Part shown: positions 8,462 to 17,963 of the stretch, in pieces
How positions within the stretch are numbered: the stretch's first letter is position 1
Layout of the letters: the number at the start of each line of letters is the position of its first letter
Assembly: GCA_019455245.1 (NCBI GenBank)
Contig: JACFMR010000028.1
Coordinates: forward strand, 1-48,796
DNA from: Opitutaceae bacterium
Lineage (GTDB): Bacteria; Verrucomicrobiota; Verrucomicrobiia; Opitutales; Opitutaceae
Direction of reading: 5' to 3'
Length of the DNA stretch: 48,796 nt
The notes under the pieces: generated by a model
Seen by the model: the letters and a program-made list of their open reading frames with translations, nothing else
Told to the model about the DNA's origin: nothing
Databases searched by the model: none
Program-made: the position numbers and the translations under genes

Positions 8462-8518
8462 AACCCCGGCCGGGCAAGCCGGCGTATTTGCTTTCGCGCG
8501 GCCGCGCCGGCCGGGGTT
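8462..8518 (-). promoter_or_regulatory. GC-rich stem-loop in the leader of the gene starting at 8431
   Basis: A perfect 12-bp stem (8462-8473 paired with 8507-8518, AACCCCGGCCGG) encloses 33 bases that contain further GC-rich self-complementary runs. On the minus strand it is followed directly by TTTTCATTTT and then, about 30 bases later, by the ATG. It could be an intrinsic terminator or attenuator, or a structured leader. No known riboswitch core was recognised. Confidence 0.5.
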
Positions 8519-8615
8519 GACGCGTTGGCCGGACTCGGTTTCCTCCTCGGCTGCACGGATTTCGCGCAACTTCCGGACGTGAACTGCGTCAGGCAGCTCA
8601 CAGCAATGTCACCGC

Positions 8616-9164
8616 ATGGATCATACCGAACCTTCCGCACCAACCGAACTGGTGCGCCGCGCGCAGCAGGGCGACGAGTCCGCCCAGTCCGCGCTCATCA
8701 CCGCCTACCAACGACGGATGGCGGGGTTTGTCTATGCGCTGACCGGCCGGTCCGACGCGGTGGACGACCTCACGCAGACGGTGTTCATCAAGATGATCCG
8801 CGGCCTGGCCCGCCTGCAGGATGCCCGGCAGTTCGAGGCCTGGCTGTTCCGGCTGGCGCGCAACACCTGCATCGATCACCTGCGCCGGCAGAAACTGCGC
8901 CGGATTTTCCTGCCCTTTGCTTCCGAACACGAGGAGATCGCCGAACCGCCGCCCGTGGTGGACCGGGCCGAGATCGATGCCCTGCGTCACGCCTTGCAAA
9001 AACTCCCGGCCAAGGATCGCGCGCTGCTGGCCTTGGCCGAGCAGGGCGCCAGCCAGGCCGAGATGGCCGAGTCGGCGGGCATCAGCATTTCCGCGGTCAA
9101 GGCCCGCTTGCACCGCGCCCGCGAAAAATTGCGCCAGTTTTACCATCCTGCTCATGAAACCTGA
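8616..9164 (+). CDS. ECF-type RNA polymerase sigma factor
   Basis: 182 residues with sigma-70 region 2 at about residues 28-95 (DAVDDLTQTVFIKMIRGL, AWLFRLARNTCIDHLRRQ) and region 4 at about 120-175 (LPAKDRALLALAEQGASQAE, ISISAVKARLHRAREKLRQF). Regions 1 and 3 are absent, as expected for group 4 sigma factors. The next gene overlaps it by 11 bases and encodes a single-span membrane protein. This is the classic position of an anti-sigma factor, so the sigma factor is probably held inactive at the membrane until a signal arrives. Confidence 0.93.
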   Translation: MDHTEPSAPTELVRRAQQGDESAQSALITAYQRRMAGFVYALTGRSDAVDDLTQTVFIKMIRGLARLQDARQFEAWLFRLARNTCIDHLRRQKLRRIFLPFASEHEEIAEPPPVVDRAEIDALRHALQKLPAKDRALLALAEQGASQAEMAESAGISISAVKARLHRAREKLRQFYHPAHET

Positions 9165-9426
9165 CACTCACTCTTGGAACCTGCTGCACGACCATGCCGC
9201 CGGCCGGCTGCGTCCCGGCTTGGCCGCGCGGGTGCTGCGTGCCGCCCGGCCGGCTGCGGGCGACGTCCTGCTCGGTCACTTTGCCTTCAGCGCCGTCGCG
9301 GCCGCGGTTTGCCTGGCGGTCGTCGTCGTGGTGCACACCCAGCGCGCGCAGGCGGAGACTGAGCGCAACCTGGCCGACTGGCAGGCGATCGCCCGTGAGA
9401 GCCAGCAATTGGTGCATCTGCCATGA
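9154..9426 (+). CDS. small single-span membrane protein, probable anti-sigma factor
   Basis: 90 residues: a short cytoplasmic N-terminus, one transmembrane segment at about residues 41-61 (FAFSAVAAAVCLAVVVVVHT) and a short outer tail. The size, topology and translational overlap with the ECF gene match small anti-sigma factors of the CnrY type. It has no zinc-binding HxxxCxxC motif, so it is not a ZAS-type anti-sigma. The function is inferred from context only. It overlaps the next gene by 4 bases (ATGA). Confidence 0.7.
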   Translation: MKPDTHSWNLLHDHAAGRLRPGLAARVLRAARPAAGDVLLGHFAFSAVAAAVCLAVVVVVHTQRAQAETERNLADWQAIARESQQLVHLP

Positions 9427-10091
9427 AACAGCGCCTGTTGGTTTTCCTGCTGATCATCGCCGTGCTGGGCGCCGGTGTGGTGGCCGGCATCTGGATCGAA
9501 CGGCAGCGCCCGGTTCCGCCGCCTCCGGCCCGACTCATGGCCGAGCTCACGACACCCGCGACCCGACTCGTGCCGGCGACCCAACAATTTCCCCTCATCA
9601 AGCTGCGGCCGGTGGTCAACCGCGCCGAATTGACCCAAGCCATCGCCGAAATCGGACCGCAGATCGAAGCCTACCGGGCCCAGCTGGCCGCCATTGAGCA
9701 GGAGTTCGATGCGGCGTTGAACGCCATGCTGACCCCGGCGCAGCGCGAAGCATATGTCGCGGCCCGGCTCCGCTTGGAGCAGCGGCAAATCGGTCGCAAT
9801 CAGGTCGAACCCGCCCCTCCGCTCACCACCGATGAGATCCTGAATTTGCAGCATCGCCCGTCTTACAACGTGCTCAACATGGTGGTGGTTGACCTCAAGC
9901 TCGACTGGCTGCGCCGCGAGCTCGGTTTGGACGCGACCCAAGTGGACGGCGTGCGTGCTTTGCTGCGTCAGCGCCGCGAGCGTTTTCTCGCCTTGGTCGA
10001 TGCCACGCCGCCGCCGAGTTTGATGCTCAGCGATCTGGCCCTCGCCGCCCAGCGTCTGGTTGAGCCGTCGCCGGTACGCACCGAGCACTGA
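9423..10091 (+). CDS. membrane-anchored periplasmic protein, CnrX/Spy-CpxP-like
   Basis: 222 residues with an N-terminal anchor (LLVFLLIIAVLGAGVVAGIW, residues 5-24) and a periplasmic helical domain. LTPAQREAY at 103-111 resembles the LTxxQ motif of Spy/CpxP and CnrX proteins, and a second Leu-rich helical repeat follows. The gene overlaps its upstream neighbour by 4 bases, so the three genes form one translationally coupled unit. In the CnrYXH system the equivalent protein senses metal and releases the anti-sigma. Few His, Cys or Met residues are present, so the signal may not be a metal. A diverged copy of its 3' end is found at 11111-11179. Confidence 0.65.
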   Translation: MKQRLLVFLLIIAVLGAGVVAGIWIERQRPVPPPPARLMAELTTPATRLVPATQQFPLIKLRPVVNRAELTQAIAEIGPQIEAYRAQLAAIEQEFDAALNAMLTPAQREAYVAARLRLEQRQIGRNQVEPAPPLTTDEILNLQHRPSYNVLNMVVVDLKLDWLRRELGLDATQVDGVRALLRQRRERFLALVDATPPPSLMLSDLALAAQRLVEPSPVRTEH

Positions 10092-10386
10092 TTGTGGTTT
10101 CAGCCGGCCTTGCTTGCAGCAAAGATGCCAGCAACCGCGAATAACCACCCAACCACGCCCGTGGCTTGGATCACTCCCATTCCTCATCTCAAGCCATCGT
10201 CGGAAGGGAGCTGAAGAGCGCTTTTGGCGCTGCTTCCCAGCATACTTTGCAGTTTCGATAATCGACGCACTATGTTGCGCTAATTTTTCATGGGTAACAA
10301 TAAGTGAGGAGCTGATCGGGACGGTTTAGGGTATGATTGATGCACAATCCAAGCACCCGATGGACAGGTGCTTCGAACCCTCCAAC
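10092..10386. other. 295-bp non-coding leader region, less GC-rich than its surroundings
   Basis: No gene is seen here. The stretch holds a possible promoter at 10275-10303 (TTGCGC, 17 bases, CAATAA). It also holds a 7-bp hairpin AAGCACC / GGTGCTT (10351-10357 with 10367-10373), 13 bases before the PEP-CTERM start codon. Base composition is closer to balanced than in the flanking genes, which fits insertion of foreign or recombined DNA. Confidence 0.4.
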
Positions 10387-11103
10387 ATGAAACGCATTCT
10401 GCGTCGGTTTGCCGCAACTCTGATCGCGATCACATGCTTCAACCTTGTGCAAGCTCAGGGCTACACCTCGACTTTTTACACACCGGCAGCGGGAGATGCC
10501 CAGTATAGCTGGAATTCCCGTTATGCCGGTGACACCTACACCGGGGTCGGAGCGAACACAGTTGGGGCAGGCAGCACCTTTTACTCGGGCACTCCTTCAG
10601 ACACCCAATACACGGTAGGCATCTTCATGCTCCCCATTTCCGCTCTGGCGGGTGGCGAATTGTATTCGGCCACGCTGACCGTGCGCTCCAACGGATTCAG
10701 CACCTGGTATTACTATGGGTCTGCTTCCATTGGCTGGTTGGACACGGGCAGCATGATTTTAACCGGGGATGTGGTAGCTGATGGATTGGGGCCCGCGGCC
10801 AAGTCACAACCGGGAGGTTTCCAAATTTACAATTCCGACATCGGAGGGAGTGCTGCCGCAGGCAACTATTACAACTACGACGTTGCCACGTATGTGCAGG
10901 CAGATCTGAACGCGGGCAGGAGCTTCAGTACCTTTGTGCTGTCGACCTCGCGGGACACATCCGGAAGCCTGTATTCGGCCGAAAGTGGAAGCGGTCCGAT
11001 GCTCGTTGTTCTTTCCTCCATCCCCGAACCAACAACTTATGCCGCACTGGCCGGGGTTTTCGCACTCGTGTTGGCATTTTGGCGACGCCGGTCATCGCAC
11101 TGA
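10387..11103 (+). CDS. PEP-CTERM sorting-domain exported protein
   Basis: 238 residues. An N-terminal signal peptide (RFAATLIAITCFNLVQAQ, cleavage near residue 24) is followed by a Ser, Gly, Tyr and Thr-rich beta domain of unknown function. The C-terminus has a typical PEP-CTERM tail: IPEPTTYAAL, then a hydrophobic segment, then WRRRSSH. PEP-CTERM tails are recognised by exosortase (EpsH) and the proteins usually associate with exopolysaccharide. No exosortase gene is in this window, so processing would depend on one elsewhere. The gene sits in an interval flanked by a duplicated sequence (10023-10067 and 11126-11170), and its codon use is less GC-biased than its neighbours. Confidence 0.9.
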   Translation: MKRILRRFAATLIAITCFNLVQAQGYTSTFYTPAAGDAQYSWNSRYAGDTYTGVGANTVGAGSTFYSGTPSDTQYTVGIFMLPISALAGGELYSATLTVRSNGFSTWYYYGSASIGWLDTGSMILTGDVVADGLGPAAKSQPGGFQIYNSDIGGSAAAGNYYNYDVATYVQADLNAGRSFSTFVLSTSRDTSGSLYSAESGSGPMLVVLSSIPEPTTYAALAGVFALVLAFWRRRSSH

Positions 11104-11110
11104 GTTATAG

Positions 11111-11179
11111 TCCAGCCCGCGACTCATGTTCAATGATCTGGCCCTCGCCGCCCAGCGTCTGGTCGAGCCGGTGCCTTGA
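11111..11179 (+). pseudogene. displaced 3' fragment of the CnrX-like gene
   Basis: The frame encodes SSPRLMFNDLALAAQRLVEP followed by VP and a stop, against PPSLMLSDLALAAQRLVEP in the gene ending at 10091. At DNA level 41 of 45 bases agree between 10023-10067 and 11126-11170. It has an in-frame TAG just upstream (11108-11110) and no start signal. It is the tail of the same gene or a close paralogue, separated by the PEP-CTERM insertion. Confidence 0.8.
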
Positions 11180-11284
11180 TGGTTGGCCGAGACGACCGAT
11201 CAATTTTCTGCACCGAGGAAAACGGCCCACACTGTGTCATTCTTTCCCATTGACCGGTTGGGGTTGCGCGACTGACTTGGGGGC

Positions 11285-12664
<1,380 letters not shown>

Positions 12665-12707
12665 TGAACCCGCCGCGCTGTCCAAATCCGGCGGTGACTT
12701 TCCACGC

Positions 12708-14507
12708 ATGAAACGGCCCCGCACGCTGCAGGAGTTCATTCACTGGCTGGAGATGGGCGCAGGTGCGCGGGTCATCACACTGGCGGCGTTTTTCCTCGGC
12801 ACCCTGGCGCTTTCCGTGGTCGTGGCGTGGAAGCAGTTTCATGGCGCAACGGACGAGACCACGCTCCTGCAGGCCGATGTCGGCCGGCAGCTGGCCCGCG
12901 GAGAAGGTTTTACCACGCAGATCAATTATCCGCAGGCGGTGGCGGTGTTGGAGGCGCGCGGGCGCGGGTTCGATGCGGCGCGGCCCTTGCCCGAATTGTA
13001 TGAGGCGCCGATGTATTCGGTGGTGATCGCTGGAGCGTTGCGGGTTTTGCCGGACGCGTGGCGCGAAGGGCTGTTCGCGCGGGCGCCGGTGCCGCCGGAC
13101 GGGTTTGCGGGAGATTATTTATTGCTGGGGCTGAATCTCGTGCTGTTCTGGCTGGCGGCGTGGCAGACCTACGATCTCGGCCGGCGTTTGTTCGATGCAA
13201 GGGTGGGGTGGGTGGCGGCGCTGGCCCTGTTGCTGGCGGCACCGCTCTGGCGGGAGGTGGTGGCGATCAACGGCCTGCCGTTGCTGATGGTGCTGACCTT
13301 GGCGGTGTTTCGCTGTTGGTGGCGGGTGGAGCAGATTTTGACGGATGATCCCGCGGCCCGGCCATGGGGCTGGCTGGCGGGATTGGGGGCAGGGTGCGGA
13401 CTGTTGTTTTTGACCGAGTATTCGGCCGGCGCGCTCGGACTGGTGGTGGTGGGGCGGTTGGCGTATCGCCTGCGTCGACTGGAACGATGGGCGGCGTTGG
13501 GCATCGTGGCGGCGGCGTTTCTCGTTGTCAGCGGACCCTGGCTGGGGCGGAACATCCTGCTGACGGGCCATCCGGTTGCGCTGGCGGCGCAGAATGTGGC
13601 CTTGAAGGACGGCGATCCCACGGCGTTGCCGGCGAAGGTGCGTGCGACGCTGGCGGCCGATTTGCCCGCGATCGACCTGAACAAACTCGCCAACAAGGTG
13701 CTGACCTCGTGGCAGGAAAACCTGCAGGCGGGGCTCTGGGCGGGCGGGGCGATGTGGTTTGTGGCGTTTTTTGCCGTGGGCTGGCTGTATGCATTCCGCT
13801 CGGGGCTCACGGATCGCATGCGTTGGTTGTTTACTTTGGGGCTGCTCGTGCTGCTGGGGGCGCAGGCGATGTTCAATTCCGGGGAGAGTCCGCGCCTGCC
13901 GGCGATCTACCTGAGCCCGTTGATCATCATTTTTGGCACGGGCTTCTTTTTCGTGCTGGTGGGCAGCAATGCGCGCATGGCGGCGTGGCCCCGGGTGTGC
14001 GCGGCGTTGCTGCTGGCCGTGCAGGCGCTGCCCTTGCTACGCGATGCCTTGGAACCGCGGCGGCTGCATTTCAGCTACCCGCCGTATTATCCGGCCTTGT
14101 TCAGCGGCATGCGGGTGGAGTTGGAGCGTCGTGATACCGCACGACGTTTCAGTGTCATGGCGGATGTGCCGGCCGGGGTGGCATGGTATGGCGATGTGCG
14201 CGTGTGGGCCCAACCGGACCGGATCCGCGACTTTTATGCCATCACCCTTGAGCAACCGATCGGCCAGTTGTTGCTCACCCCGCGAACCCTGGACCGGCCG
14301 TTTTTCTCCGAACTCGCGGCTCTGCGCGAGGACGAATCGACGGGGCGGCAGTATGGCTTGCAGCGTTTCGGCGAGTGGGGCCGGGTGTATGCCGGACTGA
14401 TGACCGGCCGCATGCCGGCGGATTTTCCCCTGCGGGTGCCCCAACGTCTGGCGGAAAACCTCTACGTGCTGGCCAATCCGGCCTTGCCGCCGCCGCGGGA
14501 AAATTAA
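12708..14507 (+). CDS. polytopic membrane protein, GT39/ArnT-like glycosyltransferase
   Basis: 599 residues with many membrane segments (for example ITLAAFFLGTLALSVVVAWK, LLLGLNLVLFWLAAW, WVAALALLLAAPLW, GIVAAAFLVVSGPWLG, WLFTLGLLVLLGA) and a soluble C-terminal domain. The first extracytoplasmic loop contains DETTLLQADVGRQLARGEGF, the place where GT-C enzymes such as PMT and ArnT carry catalytic acidic residues. A lipid-linked sugar donor is expected for this class. It lies between the sigma-54 regulator and an outer-membrane barrel gene, so a role in exopolysaccharide or surface glycosylation is plausible. The sugar and the acceptor are unknown. Confidence 0.7.
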   Translation: MKRPRTLQEFIHWLEMGAGARVITLAAFFLGTLALSVVVAWKQFHGATDETTLLQADVGRQLARGEGFTTQINYPQAVAVLEARGRGFDAARPLPELYEAPMYSVVIAGALRVLPDAWREGLFARAPVPPDGFAGDYLLLGLNLVLFWLAAWQTYDLGRRLFDARVGWVAALALLLAAPLWREVVAINGLPLLMVLTLAVFRCWWRVEQILTDDPAARPWGWLAGLGAGCGLLFLTEYSAGALGLVVVGRLAYRLRRLERWAALGIVAAAFLVVSGPWLGRNILLTGHPVALAAQNVALKDGDPTALPAKVRATLAADLPAIDLNKLANKVLTSWQENLQAGLWAGGAMWFVAFFAVGWLYAFRSGLTDRMRWLFTLGLLVLLGAQAMFNSGESPRLPAIYLSPLIIIFGTGFFFVLVGSNARMAAWPRVCAALLLAVQALPLLRDALEPRRLHFSYPPYYPALFSGMRVELERRDTARRFSVMADVPAGVAWYGDVRVWAQPDRIRDFYAITLEQPIGQLLLTPRTLDRPFFSELAALREDESTGRQYGLQRFGEWGRVYAGLMTGRMPADFPLRVPQRLAENLYVLANPALPPPREN

Positions 14508-14554
14508 TTGCATAACCACGAATCCTCCTCCTAGGCTGCGCCACTCAACCGCTT

Positions 14555-15733
14555 ATGAAATTACTCCGTTTTCTACCCCTGCTTGCGGGAATTTTGGCGG
14601 TCCCGGCGAGCCGTGCGGTTTACGCCCCGATTCCCGAACAGGAACAGGGTCGGGAACTCACCTATTCCGCGACCGCCGGAATATCGCACGACAGCAATAT
14701 CTTTGGCGCCCCCAACAACGAGATCAGCAGCACGATCTACAGTTTCTCGCCGAGGATTAAGTTCAACTCATCGGTGACGGACCAGACCTTCCTGTCCGCC
14801 TCCTACAAGCTCACGCTTGATCATTTTACCGACCGCCCGGGCGACAAGACCTTGGACAGTCACAATCTGGAGGCGCGGGTGGCACATGCGTTTTCCTCCG
14901 CGACCACGCTTGATGTCAGCGACAACTACACCATTTCGAAGAACCCCGAGTCGCTCTTGGCCGGCCTGCCTGTGAATTCCAACCAGTCCTTCAAGCGCAA
15001 CCAGCTCGACGGCCGCTTCGGCACCAACCTCGGCCAGAAAATGGGCGGCGTGCTCAAGGCCCGCACCGTGCGCTACCGTTACGACAATCCGACCCTTGGC
15101 GCCGGCATCGACCGCACGGAGAACCTCATCGGCGCGGAACTCAGTTTTGATTACCAACCCGAGACCAAGCTGGTGGCGGAATACCGGCACCAGGCGGTCG
15201 ACTACCGCTCGTCCGGCGGCAACAAGGACAAAAGCTCCGATTTCCTGATCGGCGGCTTCGACTACAACATGGCCCGCAAGCTCACCGCCTCGGGCCGCTT
15301 CGGCGGGGAGTGGCGTCAACGCGACGGCGAAGGCGACACCAGCGCGCCGTTCATCGAACTCTCGGCAAAGTACGATTACGCCGAGCGCTCCTACCTGACC
15401 GCCGGCTATGTCCACACCCTGGAGGAGGCCTCGAACGTCGCCACCTACACGGACACCAAGGTCAACCGCTTTTTCGTCAACATGCAGCATGCCCTGACCG
15501 GCCTGATCGTCGCCTCGGGTTCGCTGTCCTACGAACCCTCGACCCTGCAGGGCCGGCGCGGTTTCAGCAACGTCGACGAAAAGACCACCCGCCTCGGCCT
15601 CGCGGTCTCGTATCTGATCAACCAGAATTGGACCGCCTCGGTGACCTTCGATTACGATGATGTGAGTTCCGACGATCCCAACCGTGAGATGCAGCGCGAG
15701 CGGTTTGGGCTCAGTGCGGGGCTTTCCTTCTGA
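14555..15733 (+). CDS. outer-membrane beta-barrel protein (BBP2 type)
   Basis: 392 residues with a signal peptide (LLRFLPLLAGILAVPASRA, cleavage near residue 22) and a mature part made of alternating amphipathic strands, such as FLSASYKLTLDHF, KLVAEYRHQAVDYR, SYLTAGYVHTLEEA and GLAVSYLINQNWTASVTFDY. It ends in Phe (GLSAGLSF), the usual outer-membrane assembly signal. Barrels of this type occur beside Wzc-like kinases in exopolysaccharide loci, where they probably form the outer-membrane exit or anchor. It lies 47 bases after the GT39-like gene and 64 before the autokinase. Confidence 0.85.
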   Translation: MKLLRFLPLLAGILAVPASRAVYAPIPEQEQGRELTYSATAGISHDSNIFGAPNNEISSTIYSFSPRIKFNSSVTDQTFLSASYKLTLDHFTDRPGDKTLDSHNLEARVAHAFSSATTLDVSDNYTISKNPESLLAGLPVNSNQSFKRNQLDGRFGTNLGQKMGGVLKARTVRYRYDNPTLGAGIDRTENLIGAELSFDYQPETKLVAEYRHQAVDYRSSGGNKDKSSDFLIGGFDYNMARKLTASGRFGGEWRQRDGEGDTSAPFIELSAKYDYAERSYLTAGYVHTLEEASNVATYTDTKVNRFFVNMQHALTGLIVASGSLSYEPSTLQGRRGFSNVDEKTTRLGLAVSYLINQNWTASVTFDYDDVSSDDPNREMQRERFGLSAGLSF

Positions 15734-15797
15734 CGTGGTGCTCCCGGCACAAAGAGCTTGCTGAGGGCACGGCCCCCCCGTTCGCTCCCGACTGCCC

Positions 15798-17960
15798 ATG
15801 GCCGCCAGCAAGGACAGCACCACTCTCGCCGATTTTCTGCAGGTCCTGCGGCTGCGCAAGTCGCTCATCGCACTCATCGTCAGTCTGGTCTTCCTGACCA
15901 CGCTGGTCGTCACCGCCCTGCTGCCGCGCTGGTATCTCGCCACGACCAAGATCCGGGTCGAGAAACCCGAGGGGGAGGTGAAGCTTTTCCAGGCCCAGAC
16001 CTCGAACTACTACGACCCTTATTTCCTGCAGGACCAGTTCAAGATTCTGCAGTCCGAGAAGATTCTCTACCCGGTCATTGCGAATCTCAACCTGAACTCC
16101 CGCCTGGCCGAAACGCTCGGAGCTTCGGGTTCGCTGACCAACGCCATCACCTACCGTTACCTGACCACGCGCATGCTGCGGGTGGAATCGCAGCGCAGCT
16201 CTTCGCTCATCGACATCAACGTGTATGCGCAGGACGCCGCGCTGGCCGCCGCCATCGCCAACGAGATCGCCCGCGTCTATTCCGACGACCGCATCACCCT
16301 CGCCACCTCACAGCAACGCGAGGGCATGGCACAGTTGCAGAAGGAGCTGGAAGCGCAGGAACAGGTGGTTAGTCGGCAGCGCGATGTCGTCGAGCAATTG
16401 CGCAAGGATCTCAACATCTCCGGCGTTGACCTCAATTCGCGTTACTCCGACATGGAGATCGAGACCCTGCGGCAGATGCAAAATTCGCTCATCGCGCTCA
16501 GCGTCGATGCCATCGGACGCAAGACCCGCTGGGAACGCTTTCGCAACATCGCGCCGGAGGACCGCGTGAACCTCGTCAACTCCGAGCTTATTCAGGATTC
16601 CAACATCCAAAACCTGCTGCAGGCCTACCTCGTCGCCGACCAGAACGTCACCAAGCTCAAGGCCCGCCTCGGCGAGAACCACCCCGACCTGATTGCCGCC
16701 GTGGACAACCGGGCCAAGATCCGGCAACAGCTCGACGCCCAGTTGCGCGGCTACGGCGATTCCCTGGAGATTTCCTACCAGGAGGCCGAGGCACGCGTGG
16801 CCGAGCTCAAGCACCAGCTTTCGCAGGCGAAGGTGGACCAGATCCTGTCGGCGCGGGATCGCATGCGTCCGTTTGAGGAAGCCGCCCAGAAACTGGACGA
16901 CGAGACCCGTCTGCTGACCACGCTCAAACTGACCCTGCGCCAGCGCGACATCGATTATCAGGTGCCCAAGCGCACGATCGAGATTCTCAACATCGCCGAG
17001 CCCGCCACGCGGCCGAGCAAGCCCAGCTGGTCGCTCAACCTCGCGTTCGCCCTCGTCTTCGGTCTCATCCTGGGCGTCGGTGTCTCCGTGCTGCTGGAGT
17101 ATTTCGACACCAGTTTCCGCAACGTCGCCGATGTCGAGACCAAGCTGAAGCTGCCGGTGCTGGCGGTGATCCCTCACGCGCCGGATCCCGAGGGGGATGC
17201 GGATGACGATCCGGCGGCCGAGGAGCCGTTCCGGGTCCTGCACACCAATCTCAACCTGGCGCTCAAACCCGGCGTGCCCGTCGGGCTCATCCTGTTTTCC
17301 GCCGGTCCTGGCGAAGGTAAATCCACCACCTTGCACCGGCTGGTGCGCACCATGGGCGCGACCGGCGAGCGGGTGTTGCTGATCGATTCCGACGTGCGCC
17401 GGCCCGTCCAGCATCGTCTGGCCAAGCGCGCCAAGGAGCCCGGCCTGTCCGACGTGTTGCTCGGCCAGCGCTCGTTGGACGAGGTCATCCAGCGCGGCAT
17501 CTCACCCGGGCTGGATTTCATCCCGAGCGGATCCGCCCCTGGTTTTACACTCAGCCTGCTGCACGTGAACCGGCTGCGTGAGCTGCTCACGACGTTGCGC
17601 GGGCGTTACGACAAGGTCATGTTCGATTCGCCGCCGATCATCGGCGTCAGCGACACCGCCGTGCTCGCGAGTGTGGTGGACGGCGCCATGCTGTTGATCC
17701 AGCACCGGCGCAGTCCCCAGAGCATGGTGGTCCGCGCCCAACAAACCCTCGATGCGATCAAGACCCCGTTGCTGGGAGTCGTGCTCAACCAGGTGCCGAC
17801 CGGTACCGGCGCCGATTACGATTACTACACGCACAACTACACCTACTATCGCGAAGGGGAGAAGAAATCGCGTCGGCACACCGGTTCCGCGGTGCAGGAA
17901 GGTCAACCCCGCGACCGGCTTGACCTGCGCGAACCGGGGCCGCCGGACCGGACGGCCTGA
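15798..17960 (+). CDS. polysaccharide co-polymerase and tyrosine autokinase, Wzc/BY-kinase type
   Basis: 720 residues. The N-terminus has a Wzz domain with a membrane segment (SLIALIVSLVFLTTLVVTAL), a long periplasmic coiled-coil, and a second membrane segment (LNLAFALVFGLILGVGVSVL). The cytoplasmic kinase has Walker A GPGEGKST near residue 502, Walker A' LLIDSDVRRP near 527 and Walker B VMFDSPP near 607. The Tyr-rich cluster YDYYTHNYTYY near 673-683 is the expected autophosphorylation tail, followed by a charged extension. Such proteins set chain length and drive export of exopolysaccharide. The next gene starts 3 bases after the stop. Confidence 0.93.
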   Translation: MAASKDSTTLADFLQVLRLRKSLIALIVSLVFLTTLVVTALLPRWYLATTKIRVEKPEGEVKLFQAQTSNYYDPYFLQDQFKILQSEKILYPVIANLNLNSRLAETLGASGSLTNAITYRYLTTRMLRVESQRSSSLIDINVYAQDAALAAAIANEIARVYSDDRITLATSQQREGMAQLQKELEAQEQVVSRQRDVVEQLRKDLNISGVDLNSRYSDMEIETLRQMQNSLIALSVDAIGRKTRWERFRNIAPEDRVNLVNSELIQDSNIQNLLQAYLVADQNVTKLKARLGENHPDLIAAVDNRAKIRQQLDAQLRGYGDSLEISYQEAEARVAELKHQLSQAKVDQILSARDRMRPFEEAAQKLDDETRLLTTLKLTLRQRDIDYQVPKRTIEILNIAEPATRPSKPSWSLNLAFALVFGLILGVGVSVLLEYFDTSFRNVADVETKLKLPVLAVIPHAPDPEGDADDDPAAEEPFRVLHTNLNLALKPGVPVGLILFSAGPGEGKSTTLHRLVRTMGATGERVLLIDSDVRRPVQHRLAKRAKEPGLSDVLLGQRSLDEVIQRGISPGLDFIPSGSAPGFTLSLLHVNRLRELLTTLRGRYDKVMFDSPPIIGVSDTAVLASVVDGAMLLIQHRRSPQSMVVRAQQTLDAIKTPLLGVVLNQVPTGTGADYDYYTHNYTYYREGEKKSRRHTGSAVQEGQPRDRLDLREPGPPDRTA

Positions 17961-17963
17961 GTC

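Noticed and set aside
8432..8530. Riboswitch (for example c-di-GMP type) in the 8431 leader
   Set aside because: A few GAAA and GCAAA-like motifs occur, but the conserved core and helices of known classes could not be matched.
15741..15765. Possible sigma-54 promoter before the autokinase gene (CGGCAC ... CTTGCT)
   Set aside because: The distance between the GG and GC elements is 12 bases where 10 is required, so it does not fit the -24/-12 consensus.
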